A DNA stretch of 64,000 nt from Streptomyces microflavus (GCF_014650075.1 NZ_BMUG01000006.1:372001-436000), one strand, 5' to 3'; shown: positions 1 through 9,341, numbered from the stretch's first letter. The notes: generated by a model from the sequence alone, not told the origin. Numbers and translations are program-made.

Positions 1-48
1 CCGGACGTCCGGATGAGGAAACACCCGGCCCGACCTAAGGTGCGAACC

Positions 49-1548
49 ATGGCACAGAGCGCGGCGCATCCCGGCCCGGCCGGACGCGACGCCGCCCCCG
101 GCGGCCCCGACCCCCGGCGCTGGAAGGCGCTGGCGGTCTGCCTGGTGGCGGGCTTCATGACCCTGCTGGACGTCTCCATCGTCAATGTGGCCCTCCCGTC
201 CATCCGCGAAGGGCTGAACACCCCCGAGTCCGACCTCCAATGGGTGCTCTCCGGCTACGCCCTCGCCTTCGGCCTCTTCCTGATCCCCTCGGGACGCCTC
301 GGCGACGCGCGCGGACGAAGGGCGGTCTTCATGGCGGGGCTCGCCCTCTTCACCCTCGCCTCCGCCGCCTGCGGAGCCGCCCAGTCCAGCATGTGGCTGG
401 TGATCGCCCGTCTGGTCCAGGGCATCGCGGGCGGTCTGATCTCCCCGCAGATCTCCGCGCTGATCCAGCAGATGTTCTCCGGGCGCGAGCGCGGCCGCGC
501 CTTCGGCATGTTCGGCACGGTCGTCGGCATCTCGACCGCCGTGGGCCCGCTCCTCGGCGGCCTGCTGATCCAGGCGGCGGGCCCCGACCACGGCTGGCGC
601 TGGGTCTTCTACGTCAACCTCCCGCTCGGCGTCGTCTGCCTCCTGCTGGCCCGCCGGCTGCTCCCGGACACCCCGTCCGCGGGCCGGGTCCGGCCGCGCG
701 ATCTGGACCCGGTCGGCGTCGCCCTCCTGGGCGCCGGTGTGCTGGCCCTGCTGCTGCCGTTCGTCCAGGCCCAGCAGTGGCAGGGCAACGGCAAGTGGCT
801 GCTGGTCGTGCTCGCGGCCGCCCTGCTCGCGGCCTTCGTCGCCTGGGAGGCCCGGTGCACGGGCGGCCCCACCCACCCGGTCCTGGACCTCGCGCTGTTC
901 CGGCTGCGCTCCTACTGGCTGGGGTGCCTGCTGATCCTGTTCTACTTCGCGGGGTTCACCTCGATCTTCTTCGTCACGACCCTCTACCTCCAGTCCGGTC
1001 TCGGCTACTCCGCACTCCAGGCCGGACTCGCCATCACCCCCTTCGCCCTCGGCTCCGGGGTCGCGGCGTCGATCGGCGGCCGGCTCGTCGGGCGGTTCGG
1101 CCGCCCGCTGGTGGTGGCCGGACTCACGATGGTCGCGCTCGGCCTCGCGGGCACCGCGCTCGCCGTCCACCTGGTCCCCGGCAGCGGCGCGGGCTGGGCG
1201 ATGGCCGCCCCGCTGCTCCTCGCCGGGCTCGGCAGCGGCCTGGTGATCGCCCCGAACCAGACGCTCACCCTCGCCGAGGTGCCCGTACCCCGGGCCGGGA
1301 GCGCCGGGGGCACCCTCCAGACCGGGCAGCGGGTCGGCTCCGCGGTCGGGATCGCCGCCGTGGGCGCGGTGTTCTTCGCCCAGGTCGGCCCGGAGGGCTG
1401 GGCGGACGCGTACGACCACGGGCTGATCGTCTCGGTCGCCTTCGTGCTGGCCGCCCTGATCGTGGCCCTTGCCGACGTCGGAGCCGACCGGCGGGGCAGA
1501 CGACGTGAACGGACCGAACACACCGACCCGACGAGGAGCGCGGCATGA
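49..1548 (+). CDS. DHA2-family MFS drug exporter
   Basis: Predicted 14-helix proton-driven exporter (EmrB/QacA type) of the cytoplasmic membrane. The N-terminal part carries the DHA2 signature LDVSIVNVALPSI in the first helix and the motif-A loop GRLGDARGRR between helices 2 and 3; hydrophobic segments run to the C-terminus, which ends in a basic tail. I start at the ATG at 49, which has AAGG 7 bases upstream; an in-frame ATG at 13 would add 12 charged residues. The stop overlaps the next gene's start (ATGA), so the two are translationally coupled. The pairing with a thiol-dependent reductase suggests export plus detoxification of a quinone-like or electrophilic compound, which is inference. 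Substrate unknown. Confidence 0.88.
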   Translation: MAQSAAHPGPAGRDAAPGGPDPRRWKALAVCLVAGFMTLLDVSIVNVALPSIREGLNTPESDLQWVLSGYALAFGLFLIPSGRLGDARGRRAVFMAGLALFTLASAACGAAQSSMWLVIARLVQGIAGGLISPQISALIQQMFSGRERGRAFGMFGTVVGISTAVGPLLGGLLIQAAGPDHGWRWVFYVNLPLGVVCLLLARRLLPDTPSAGRVRPRDLDPVGVALLGAGVLALLLPFVQAQQWQGNGKWLLVVLAAALLAAFVAWEARCTGGPTHPVLDLALFRLRSYWLGCLLILFYFAGFTSIFFVTTLYLQSGLGYSALQAGLAITPFALGSGVAASIGGRLVGRFGRPLVVAGLTMVALGLAGTALAVHLVPGSGAGWAMAAPLLLAGLGSGLVIAPNQTLTLAEVPVPRAGSAGGTLQTGQRVGSAVGIAAVGAVFFAQVGPEGWADAYDHGLIVSVAFVLAALIVALADVGADRRGRRRERTEHTDPTRSAA

Positions 1549-2582
1549 GCGACACATCCGAGAAGAGCGCCGGGAGCGACGGCAACACCTCCTACGGCCA
1601 CAAGCCGTTCAAGCGGTCCCGCAGCCACTTCGCCGACCGCATCACCGCCGACGGCCGCGACGGATGGCCCGTCGAGGCGGGCCGCTGCCGGCTCGTCGTC
1701 AGCCGGGCCTGCCCCTGGGCCGGCCGCTCCCTGGTCTCCCGGCGCCTCCTCGGCCTGGAGGACGCCCTCTCCCTCGCCGTCACCGATCCCATCCAGGACG
1801 ACCGCAGCTGGCGCTTCACCCTCGACCCGGGCGGCAAGGACCCGGTGCTCGGCATCCGCTACCTGAGCGAGGCGTACGACGCCCGGGAACACGACTACCC
1901 CGGGGGTGTCAGTGTGCCCGCGATCGTCGACGTACCGAGCGGCAAGCTGGTCACCAACGACTACCAGCAGATCACCCTGGACCTCGCCACCGAGTGGACC
2001 GCCCTGCACCGCCCCGGCGCCCCCGACCTCTACCCCGAGCCGCTGCGCGCGGAGATCGACGAGGTCATGGAGGGCATCTACCGGGACGTCAACAACGGCG
2101 TCTACAAGGCCGGGTTCGCCAGCGGCCAGCAGGAGTACGACGAGGCGTACGAGGCCCTGTTCGCCCGCCTCGACCAGGTCTCCGCCCGTCTCGCGGACCG
2201 TCGCTACCTGGTCGGCGACACCATCACCGAGGCCGACATCCGCCTCTTCACCACCCTGGTCCGCTTCGACGCGGTCTACCACGGCCACTTCAAGTGCAAC
2301 CGTACGAAGATCACCGAGGACGCCGTCCTGTGGGCGTACGTCCGCGACCTCTACCAGACCCCCGGGTTCGGGGACACGGTCGACTTCGACCACATCAAGC
2401 GCCACTACTACCAGGTGCATACGGGCATCAACCCGACCGGCATCGTCCCCCTCGGCCCCGACCTCTCCGGCTGGACCACCCCGCACCACCGCGAACAGCT
2501 CGGCGGCCGCCCGTTCGGCGACGGCACCCCGCCGGGGCCCGTACCTTCCGGGGAGGACGTCACCCCGGCCGAGCAGGTCTGA
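1545..2582 (+). CDS. Xi-class GST-like (mycothiyl/glutathionyl)-hydroquinone reductase
   Basis: Thioredoxin-fold N-terminal domain plus all-helical GST C-terminal domain, 345 residues, the usual length for the xi-class (YqjG/ECM4) family that reduces thiol-conjugated hydroquinones. The catalytic motif CPWA is at residues 56-59 (Cys56), and the family segments TNDYQQITLD and ADIRLFTTLVRFD are present. Actinobacteria make mycothiol rather than glutathione, so the thiol partner is probably mycothiol (inference from taxonomy). The gene overlaps the exporter upstream by 4 bases and was presumably transcribed with it. Cytosolic; no signal peptide. Confidence 0.85.
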   Translation: MSDTSEKSAGSDGNTSYGHKPFKRSRSHFADRITADGRDGWPVEAGRCRLVVSRACPWAGRSLVSRRLLGLEDALSLAVTDPIQDDRSWRFTLDPGGKDPVLGIRYLSEAYDAREHDYPGGVSVPAIVDVPSGKLVTNDYQQITLDLATEWTALHRPGAPDLYPEPLRAEIDEVMEGIYRDVNNGVYKAGFASGQQEYDEAYEALFARLDQVSARLADRRYLVGDTITEADIRLFTTLVRFDAVYHGHFKCNRTKITEDAVLWAYVRDLYQTPGFGDTVDFDHIKRHYYQVHTGINPTGIVPLGPDLSGWTTPHHREQLGGRPFGDGTPPGPVPSGEDVTPAEQV

Positions 2583-2589
2583 CCCCGCC

Positions 2590-3468
2590 TCAGCCCGCCC
2601 GGGGCTCCGGCGGCGGGGCGAGCGTGTCGGTGGCCAGGGAGGAGCGGGCCAGTGCCACACAGCCGGTGGCGATCAGCCCCAGCCCGGCAAGCTCGGGCAG
2701 CAGCCACCAGCCGGTGCGCAGCTCCTCCTCGAAGAGCGTCACCCCGTACAGGATGCTGATCAGCGCGTCCCCGAGCGTCAGCATCGGCTGCACCGCCACC
2801 AGACTGCCCGCGTGGAGGGCGTTCTGGAGCAGGAAGAGGGCGCCCACCCCGGCCGCCGCCGTCGCGTAGAGCTGCCAGGACGTCAGCAGCGCGACGGCCC
2901 CGCCGCCCGGCCCGCGGTGCGACATCGCGTCCTTCATCAGCGCCGCCGTCAGCGCGTAGCCGCAGGCGGCGGCCAGCCCCAGCAGGGCCGCCCGGGCGTT
3001 GCCGCGCACCCGCAGCGCGGTGACGATCAGCACCGCCTCGAACGCCCCGGTCAGCAGCAGCGTCGGGACCCAGTCCGCGCCCCTTACGGAGTCGGTCCCG
3101 TCGACCGGCGCGGCCGACGCGAGCCCCACCGCGAGACCGACGGTCACCGCGGCGACGCCGTACCAGACCGTGCGCGGCGCCCGCACCCGCATCATCCAGC
3201 CGGCCAGCAGCAGCGTCGCGGGCAGCTCGATGACGAAGATCGGCTGCACCACCGAGATCGGCCCGGTCGCCAGTGCCACCGCCTGGCAGACGGCCGCCAC
3301 GATCACCAGGACGATCCCCGCCAGCCACACCTTCTGGCGCACCAGATGACCGATCAGGGACAGGTGCATCGCCTCGTCGTCGGGCACCTCCATCGCCGCC
3401 CGGCGCTGGAGCACCGAGGCGGAACCGTTGCTCAGGGCGGTCAGGACGGCGAAGAGGACACTGATCAC
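2590..3468 (-). CDS. DMT-superfamily (EamA/NIPA-like) integral membrane protein
   Basis: About 292 residues with roughly nine to ten hydrophobic helices and the opening segment VISVLFAVLTALSNGSASVLQRRAA-like pattern typical of actinobacterial DMT permeases related to NIPA/EamA proteins. The first credible start is the GTG at 3468, placed directly before the first helix; an upstream in-frame start at 3567 would add a 33-residue Arg/Pro-rich leader unlike a membrane protein. It is convergent with the GST gene, with only 7 bases between the two stops. Substrate cannot be told from sequence; efflux of a small metabolite or a cation is possible. Confidence 0.75.
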   Translation of the reverse strand: MISVLFAVLTALSNGSASVLQRRAAMEVPDDEAMHLSLIGHLVRQKVWLAGIVLVIVAAVCQAVALATGPISVVQPIFVIELPATLLLAGWMMRVRAPRTVWYGVAAVTVGLAVGLASAAPVDGTDSVRGADWVPTLLLTGAFEAVLIVTALRVRGNARAALLGLAAACGYALTAALMKDAMSHRGPGGGAVALLTSWQLYATAAAGVGALFLLQNALHAGSLVAVQPMLTLGDALISILYGVTLFEEELRTGWWLLPELAGLGLIATGCVALARSSLATDTLAPPPEPRAG

Positions 3469-3587
3469 CGGTTCATCATGGGGCGGGCGGGGGAGGAGCG
3501 CGCGGCGCGTGGGGCCGGTGGGCCCAACGCCGTACTTCCCGGCTTCGCGGACCGTACCTGTCCGCATGCGCCGCTACCGTACGGACC

Positions 3588-4724
3588 ATGGCCGCGAAGA
3601 CACCCCGCACCGCCGCGCACCCCGCCGTCCTGACCACCCGGGCGCTGAACCGGGCGACCCTGGACCGCCAGCTCCTGCTGCGCCGGTCCGCGATGTCCGC
3701 CAAGGACGCGGTCGCCCATCTCGTCGGGCTCCAGGCGCAGAACACCAGGCCGCCGTACTTCCAGCTCTACTCACGGCTGGCGGAGTTCGACCCCGGGGAG
3801 CTGTCCCGTCTGATGGAGTCCCGTGAAGTGGTCCGGATCGTCACCCTCCGCTCCACGCTCCACACCCATACGGCGGACGACGCCCTGACCCTGCGTCCGC
3901 TGGTGCAGGCGGCGCGCGACCGGGAGCTGAAGGCCTTCCGGCACGGTCTGGCCGGGGTGGACCTGGACCGGCTCGCCGCCGTGAGCAGGGAGCTGGTGGA
4001 GGAGCGCCCCCGCCCGGTCAAAGAGCTGCGTGAGGAGCTGCTCGGCCGGTGGCCCGAGGCCGACCCGCTCGCCCTCACGGTGGCCGCCCGGTGCCTGCTG
4101 CCACTGGTCCAGGTCACCCCGCGCGGGCTGTGGGAGCGCAGCGGGCAGGTCGCCCTGACCACGGCGGAACACTGGCTCGGCAGAGCCTCGGAGCCGGTTC
4201 CCGCGCCGGACGCCACCGTCCTGCGCTACCTGAACGCCTTCGGCCCCGCCTCGGTCAAGGACATGCAGCGCTGGGCGGGGCTGACCCGCCTGCGGGAGGT
4301 CTTCGACCGGCTGCGGCCCCAGCTCCTCACCTTCCGCGACGAGCGGGGCACCGAGCTCTTCGACCTCCCCGACGCCCCCCGGCCCGACCCGGACACCCCG
4401 GCCCCGCCGCGCTTCCTGCCCGAGTTCGACAACGTGCTCCTCGGCCACGACGACCGCTCGCGCCTGATCGCGGAGGTGAACAGGGGCCGCAACGGGGTGG
4501 GCAACCAGTCGTACGGGACCGTCATGGTCGACGGGTTCTTCGAGGCGATCTGGCGGGTGGAGCGCGAGGGGGACACGGGGACCCTCACCGTGCAGCCGCT
4601 GCGCACCCTGCGGGGCGGCGAGCGTGCGGAGATCACCGAGGAGGCGGTGCGGATGCTTACGGTGATGACGGACGCGGCATCGCACGACGTCCGGTTCGGG
4701 ACGTTCCTGGACTTCGGGGACTGA
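3588..4724 (+). CDS. AlkZ-like winged-helix DNA glycosylase family protein (HTH_42)
   Basis: 378 residues of the winged-helix HTH_42 (formerly DUF1006) family, which contains AlkZ, the glycosylase that unhooks azinomycin adducts in its producer, and the crosslink glycosylase YcaQ. The family's catalytic Q-x-Q/Q-x-D position is seen as LQAQ, with Gln49 and Gln51, the Q-x-Q form found in AlkZ-like proteins. Later segments RFLPEFDNVLLGHDDRSR and YGTVMVDGF are typical of the family. AlkZ-like members in Streptomyces are common and many are not in biosynthetic clusters; here no genotoxin pathway is adjacent. A role in repair of bulky alkyl adducts is inferred from family only. Confidence 0.75.
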   Translation: MAAKTPRTAAHPAVLTTRALNRATLDRQLLLRRSAMSAKDAVAHLVGLQAQNTRPPYFQLYSRLAEFDPGELSRLMESREVVRIVTLRSTLHTHTADDALTLRPLVQAARDRELKAFRHGLAGVDLDRLAAVSRELVEERPRPVKELREELLGRWPEADPLALTVAARCLLPLVQVTPRGLWERSGQVALTTAEHWLGRASEPVPAPDATVLRYLNAFGPASVKDMQRWAGLTRLREVFDRLRPQLLTFRDERGTELFDLPDAPRPDPDTPAPPRFLPEFDNVLLGHDDRSRLIAEVNRGRNGVGNQSYGTVMVDGFFEAIWRVEREGDTGTLTVQPLRTLRGGERAEITEEAVRMLTVMTDAASHDVRFGTFLDFGD

Positions 4725-4760
4725 AGGGACTGAGAGGACTGAGGGGGCTGAGGGGGTGAA
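4716..4760. repeat. Degenerate 10-11 bp tandem repeat (GGGACTGA-type)
   Basis: Four to five imperfect copies of a GGGACTGAGG-like unit start at the stop codon of the AlkZ-like gene and run into the intergenic space. The first copy contains the TGA stop of that gene. No arms for a good hairpin, so it does not look like a terminator. Probably slippage-derived. Confidence 0.6.
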
Positions 4761-4777
4761 GTGCGTGAGGGGGCGTG

Positions 4778-5620
4778 TTACGGCAGCAGCCCCGCCCGGC
4801 GCGCCGCCACCACCGCCTCCAGCCGGGTGTGCGCCCCCAGCTTGCGCATCGCCGAGCGCAGATACCCCTTCACCGTCTCGGGCTGCAGCCCCAGTTGGCG
4901 GGCGGCCGCCGCGTTCGTCGCACCGGCCGCCACACACGCCACGACATCCACCTCGCGCGGCGCGAGCCGCACCTCCCGGGCCTCCGGGACCCGCGCCCCG
5001 GACGCCGAGGCGAGGCGCCCGCAGACGCCCAGCAGCTCGTCGCGGAGCGCCGGGTCGACCACCTTCGGGACCAGTGCGCGCAGCTCCCGATGGGCTTCGC
5101 GTACGTCCTCCCAGGCGCCGGGAGCCGCACCGGGACCGGTCACCTGCTCCCGGGTCAGGGCGAGCAGGCTCCGGACCTCGTCGCGGACCGCGAGCGCCTG
5201 CTCCACGTCACGCGCCGCCGCGACCGCCGCGTCGAAGGTCCGGTCCCCGAGGCTCACCGGTGTGCGCAGCGCCCCGTACAGCACCCCCCGCACCGTCCGC
5301 CGCACGACGACGGGGACCGCGACGACCGAGCGCAGCCCCTCCGCCGCCACCGCCGGGTCGTACTCGTGGCTGATGTGGCGCGAGGCGGCGTAGTCCGTCA
5401 CCGCGCAGGGCCGGGCAAGGGCGATGGCCTTGCCGCCGAGGCCGCTCCCGGCCGAGATGACCAGGCCGCGCAGCGCGCTGGTCTGCGCCCCGTTCAGCTC
5501 GGCGATCCGTGCGTGGCGCGCATCGGACAGCAGGCCGCCGAAGGCCACCGGCAGCCCGCTCGTGCGGCGCAGCCTCGCCAGCGCCGTCTGCATCTCGACC
5601 GCATCGACCGGTTCCGGCAC
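4778..5620 (-). CDS. GAF-domain LuxR-family transcriptional regulator
   Basis: N-terminal GAF-type sensory region (roughly residues 10-160, around PVAFGGLLSDARH to VLYGALRTPVSLGDRT) and a C-terminal LuxR/FixJ helix-turn-helix (LAPREVDVVACVAAGATNAA, then QLGLQPETVKGYLRSAM). I prefer the GTG at 5620, about 280 residues, which has GGAAGG upstream and begins at the usual family N-terminus; an ATG at 5713 lies in the same frame but has no visible ribosome-binding site. It is divergent from the two acyl-CoA ligase genes and is their likely local regulator, possibly sensing an acid or acyl-CoA through GAF (inference). Confidence 0.82.
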   Translation of the reverse strand: MPEPVDAVEMQTALARLRRTSGLPVAFGGLLSDARHARIAELNGAQTSALRGLVISAGSGLGGKAIALARPCAVTDYAASRHISHEYDPAVAAEGLRSVVAVPVVVRRTVRGVLYGALRTPVSLGDRTFDAAVAAARDVEQALAVRDEVRSLLALTREQVTGPGAAPGAWEDVREAHRELRALVPKVVDPALRDELLGVCGRLASASGARVPEAREVRLAPREVDVVACVAAGATNAAAARQLGLQPETVKGYLRSAMRKLGAHTRLEAVVAARRAGLLP

Positions 5621-5753
5621 TCCGACGCCTTCCCACCCGGTCCGCGCCTCCCCCGCCCGAGGGACAGCGCCACCCCCGTCCGGGGGTGGTGAGACCTGGG
5701 TCACTGTTTGCATGATGTTAATCGACCGGTCCGGTCCGCAACGAGGAGGGCAC

Positions 5754-7430
5754 ATGTCGGCAACGAGTGCGACGGAGACGTTCCGGGCCGCCCGGGACTT
5801 CCTGCTGGAGCACCGCGAGGACTACGAGCGGGCGTATGAGGGATTCCGCTGGCCCCGGGCCGACCACTTCAACTGGGCGCTGGACTGGTTCGACGTCATC
5901 GCGGAGGACAACGACCGCACCGCCCTGCACATCGTGGAGGAGGACGGCCGGCGCACCGAGGTCTCCTTCGCGGCGATGTCCGAGCGCTCCGACCGGGCCG
6001 CCAACTGGCTGAAGAAGCAGGGGATCCGTGAGGGCGACCGCATCCTCGTGATGCTCGGCAACCAGGTGGAGCTGTGGGAGACCGCGCTCGCCGCCATGAA
6101 GCTGCGCGCCGTGATCATCCCCGCCACCCCGCTGCTCGGCCCCGCCGACCTGCGCGACCGGGTGGAGCGCGGCCGGGTGCGCCATGTGCTCGTGCGGGAC
6201 GCGGACACCGTGAAGTTCGACGAGGTGCCGGGCTCGTACACCCGGATCGCGGTGGGCGAGGAGATGGCGGGCTGGCGGCCGTACGCCGAAGTGGCCGACG
6301 CCTCCGCCGACTTCACTCCCGGCCGGGAGACGGACGCCGACGAGCCGCTGATGCTGTACTTCACCTCCGGCACCACCGCCCGGCCCAAGCTGGTCGAGCA
6401 CACCCATGTGTCCTACCCCGTGGGCCACTTGTCGACGATGTACTGGATCGGGCTCCGGCCCGGCGACGTCCACCTCAACATCTCCTCGCCCGGCTGGGCC
6501 AAGCACGCCTGGTCGAACCTCTTCGCCCCGTGGACGGCCGAGGCCACCGTCTTCATCTTCAACTACACCCGCTTCGACGCCTCCAGGCTGATGGCCGAGA
6601 TGGACCGCTCGGGGATCACCAGCTTCTGCGCCCCGCCCACGGTCTGGCGGATGCTCATCCAGGCCGACCTGTCCCAGCTGAAGGTGGTGCCGCGCGAGGT
6701 CGTCGCGGCGGGGGAGCCGCTGAACCCGGAGGTCATCGAGACGGTCCGGCGGGAGTGGGGCGTCACCATCCGGGACGGCTTCGGCCAGACGGAGACCGCA
6801 GTCCAGGTCGCCAACACCCCGGGCCAGCTCCTCAAGACCGGCTCGATGGGCCGCCCCTGCCCCGGCTTCACCGTCGTCCTGCTCGACCCGGTCACCGGGC
6901 AGCCGGGGGCGGCGGAGGGCGAGATCTCCCTGGACCTCGCCGGCCACCCCGTCGGCCTGATGACCGGCTACCACGGCGACCCGGACCGTACCGCCGAGGT
7001 GATGGCGGGCGGCTACTACCGCACGGGTGACATCGGGGCGCGCGACGAGGACGGCTACATCACCTACGTCGGCCGGAGCGACGACGTCTTCAAGTCCTCC
7101 GACTACAAGATCTCGCCGTTCGAGCTGGAGAGCGCGCTGCTGGAGCACGAAGCGGTCGCCGAGGCCGCCGTCGTGCCCGCCCCCGACCCGCTGCGGCTCT
7201 CCGTCCCGAAGGCGTACGTGGTGCTGGCGGAGGGCTGGGAGCCGGGCCCGGAGACGGCGAAGGTCCTCTTCGAGCACTCGCGGGCGGTGCTCGCCCCGTA
7301 CAAACGCCTGCGCAGGCTGGAGTTCGCCGAGCTGCCCAAGACCGTCTCAGGCAAGATCCGCCGCATCGAGCTGCGGGAGCGCACCGCGCTGGGCACCGGC
7401 ACCGAGTTCGACGAGGGGGACCTGAAGTGA
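5754..7430 (+). CDS. AMP-binding acyl-CoA synthetase (ACSM/acetyl-CoA synthetase-like)
   Basis: 558-residue ANL-superfamily ligase that should activate a carboxylic acid to acyl-AMP and then acyl-CoA. The P-loop-like motif YFTSGTTARPKLVEH, the DGFGQTETAV motif, the TGD hinge region (YYRTGDIGARDEDGY) and the C-terminal catalytic lysine motif PKTVSGKIRR are all present. The start at 5754 has GAGGAGGG at good spacing. It overlaps the following ligase by four bases (GTGA), so both are co-translated. Sequence style resembles the medium-chain/aromatic acyl-CoA synthetases; the acid used is not deducible. Confidence 0.88.
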   Translation: MSATSATETFRAARDFLLEHREDYERAYEGFRWPRADHFNWALDWFDVIAEDNDRTALHIVEEDGRRTEVSFAAMSERSDRAANWLKKQGIREGDRILVMLGNQVELWETALAAMKLRAVIIPATPLLGPADLRDRVERGRVRHVLVRDADTVKFDEVPGSYTRIAVGEEMAGWRPYAEVADASADFTPGRETDADEPLMLYFTSGTTARPKLVEHTHVSYPVGHLSTMYWIGLRPGDVHLNISSPGWAKHAWSNLFAPWTAEATVFIFNYTRFDASRLMAEMDRSGITSFCAPPTVWRMLIQADLSQLKVVPREVVAAGEPLNPEVIETVRREWGVTIRDGFGQTETAVQVANTPGQLLKTGSMGRPCPGFTVVLLDPVTGQPGAAEGEISLDLAGHPVGLMTGYHGDPDRTAEVMAGGYYRTGDIGARDEDGYITYVGRSDDVFKSSDYKISPFELESALLEHEAVAEAAVVPAPDPLRLSVPKAYVVLAEGWEPGPETAKVLFEHSRAVLAPYKRLRRLEFAELPKTVSGKIRRIELRERTALGTGTEFDEGDLK

Positions 7431-9100
7431 GCGAGCTGCCCCACGGGACCGGCGACGGCAACGGGCATGGGAACGAGCGCGGGCTGTCGGCGGAGACCGG
7501 CCTGTCCTACGCACACGGCACCGGTGACACCGCCCTGCTCGGCGACACCATCGGCCGCAACCTGGACCGGGCGATCGCCGCCCACGGGGACCGTGAGGCG
7601 CTGGTCGACGTGGTCTCCGGCCGCCGCTGGACGTACACCGAGCTCGGCGCGGACATCGACGAGCTGGCCCGCGCCCTGATGGCGTCGGGGGTGGAGAAGG
7701 GCGACCGGGTCGGCATCTGGGCGCTCAACTGCCCCGAGTGGGTGCTCCTGCAGTACGCCACCGCCCGCATCGGCGCCGTCATGGTCACCATCAACCCCGC
7801 CTACCGGGCGCACGAGCTGGAGTTCGTCCTGAAGCAGGCCGGCATCCGCCTGCTGGTCGCCTCCCTCGCCCACCGCACCAGCGACTACCGCGCCCTCGTC
7901 GGCCAGGTCCGCGCCGACTGCCCGTCCCTGCGTGCCGTCCACTACATCGGCGACCCGTCCTGGTCCGAGCTGACCGCCGCCGCCCCGGCCGTCACCTCCG
8001 CACAACTGGCCGCGCGTGAAGCCGAGCTGTCCTGCGACGACCCCATCAACATCCAGTACACCTCCGGCACCACCGGCTTCCCCAAGGGGGCCACCCTCTC
8101 CCACCACAACATCCTCAACAACGGCTATTTCGTGGGGGAGATGATCGCCTACACGGAGGCCGACCGGGTCTGTCTGCCGGTCCCCTTCTACCACTGCTTC
8201 GGCATGGTGATGGGCAACCTCGCCATCACCTCGCACGGCGCCTGCATCGTGATCCCGGGGCCGTCCTTCGAGCCCGCCGCCGTGCTGGCCGCCGTCCAGC
8301 AGGAGCGCTGCACCTCGCTCTACGGCGTCCCCACCATGTTCATCGCCGAGCTGAACCTGCCGGACTTCTCCTCCTACGACCTCTCCTCGCTGCGCACCGG
8401 GATCATGGCCGGTTCCCCCTGCCCGGTCGAGGTGATGAAGCGGGTGGTCGCCGAGATGCACATGGACGAGGTGTCCATCTGCTACGGCATGACGGAGACC
8501 TCACCCGTCTCCACCCAGACCCGCCGCGACGACGACCTGGAGCGCCGCACCGGCACGGTGGGCCGCGCGCTGCCGCACATCGAGGTCAAGGTCGTCGACC
8601 CGGCGACCGGGGTCACCCTGGAGCGGGGCGCCGCGGGCGAACTGTGCACCCGGGGCTACAGCGTGATGCTCGGCTACTGGGACCAGCCCGACCGCACCGC
8701 CGAAGTGATCGACGCGGGCCGCTGGATGCACACCGGGGACCTCGCGGTGATGCGCGACGACGGATACGTCCAGGTCGTCGGACGGATCAAGGACATGATC
8801 ATCCGGGGTGGCGAGAACGTGTACCCGAGGGAGATCGAGGAGTTCCTCCACGGCCATCCGAAGATCGCCGACGTCCAGGTGGTCGGAGTGCCGGACGAGC
8901 GGTACGGGGAGGAGATCCTGGCCTGTGTGATCCCCCGGGACCCGGCCGATCCGCCGGTCCTGGAGGAGATCACCGCGTACTGCAGGGAGCGGCTGGCCCA
9001 CTACAAGATCCCGCGCCGGCTGCGGGTCCTCGACGCCTTCCCGATGACGGTGAGCGGGAAGGTCCGCAAGATCGAGCTGCGGGAGACGTACGGCGGCTGA
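7427..9100 (+). CDS. FadD-type fatty acyl-CoA ligase
   Basis: 557-residue AMP-forming acyl-CoA ligase. Motifs seen: YTSGTTGFPKGATLSHHN (phosphate-binding loop), CYGMTETSPVS (A5-like), MHTGDLAVMRDDGY (TGD), GRIKDMIIRGGENVYPREIE (hinge) and PMTVSGKVRKIELRE (C-terminal Lys). The translation start is the GTG at 7427, overlapping the stop of the preceding ligase. The tandem of two different acyl-CoA ligases under one promoter, opposite a GAF-LuxR gene, suggests a regulated carboxylic acid uptake/degradation unit, but no beta-oxidation genes adjoin it. Cytosolic. Confidence 0.9.
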   Translation: MSELPHGTGDGNGHGNERGLSAETGLSYAHGTGDTALLGDTIGRNLDRAIAAHGDREALVDVVSGRRWTYTELGADIDELARALMASGVEKGDRVGIWALNCPEWVLLQYATARIGAVMVTINPAYRAHELEFVLKQAGIRLLVASLAHRTSDYRALVGQVRADCPSLRAVHYIGDPSWSELTAAAPAVTSAQLAAREAELSCDDPINIQYTSGTTGFPKGATLSHHNILNNGYFVGEMIAYTEADRVCLPVPFYHCFGMVMGNLAITSHGACIVIPGPSFEPAAVLAAVQQERCTSLYGVPTMFIAELNLPDFSSYDLSSLRTGIMAGSPCPVEVMKRVVAEMHMDEVSICYGMTETSPVSTQTRRDDDLERRTGTVGRALPHIEVKVVDPATGVTLERGAAGELCTRGYSVMLGYWDQPDRTAEVIDAGRWMHTGDLAVMRDDGYVQVVGRIKDMIIRGGENVYPREIEEFLHGHPKIADVQVVGVPDERYGEEILACVIPRDPADPPVLEEITAYCRERLAHYKIPRRLRVLDAFPMTVSGKVRKIELRETYGG

Positions 9101-9110
9101 GCGCCGCCCG

Positions 9111-9134
9111 CCGGCCGGGGTGGGATCCGGCCGG
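9111..9134. terminator. Short GC hairpin between convergent genes
   Basis: Arms CCGGCCGG / CCGGCCGG with an 8-base loop lie exactly between the stop of the FadD-type gene and the stop of the convergent small gene. No U tract, as usual for streptomycetes. Confidence 0.5.
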
Positions 9135-9332
9135 TCAGGCGGCTTCGATGATGTCGGAGCCGTCAGGCCGGGTCGCCGCCGCCCACTCGATGAGCAGCAC
9201 CTCGTACGTCGCGGACTCCGTGGCGGACCAGTCCTGGCCCGCACGCGAGTCGACGAGCGCGCGGATGGCCTCGTTCGCCTGGGCGGCGGACGCGACGGCG
9301 GGTTGCACGGTATGACGTGGAGTTAAATCCAT
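9135..9332 (-). CDS. Small conserved-looking hypothetical protein (65 aa)
   Basis: 65 residues, soluble, mildly acidic at the C-terminus, with a central segment SATESATYEVLLIEWAAA that reads like a compact helical protein. Codon usage has the strong third-position GC of its neighbours and the ATG at 9332 sits in a sensible place, so I believe it is expressed. I do not recognise a family. It lies between the acyl-CoA ligase operon (convergent) and a GNAT gene on the same strand 9 bases upstream, and may be co-transcribed with that gene. Confidence 0.55.
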   Translation of the reverse strand: MDLTPRHTVQPAVASAAQANEAIRALVDSRAGQDWSATESATYEVLLIEWAAATRPDGSDIIEAA

Positions 9333-9341
9333 GCCCCTAGC

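Noticed and set aside
13..48. Upstream ATG for the first exporter
   Set aside because: Adds a basic 12-residue leader and has no better ribosome-binding site than the ATG at 49.
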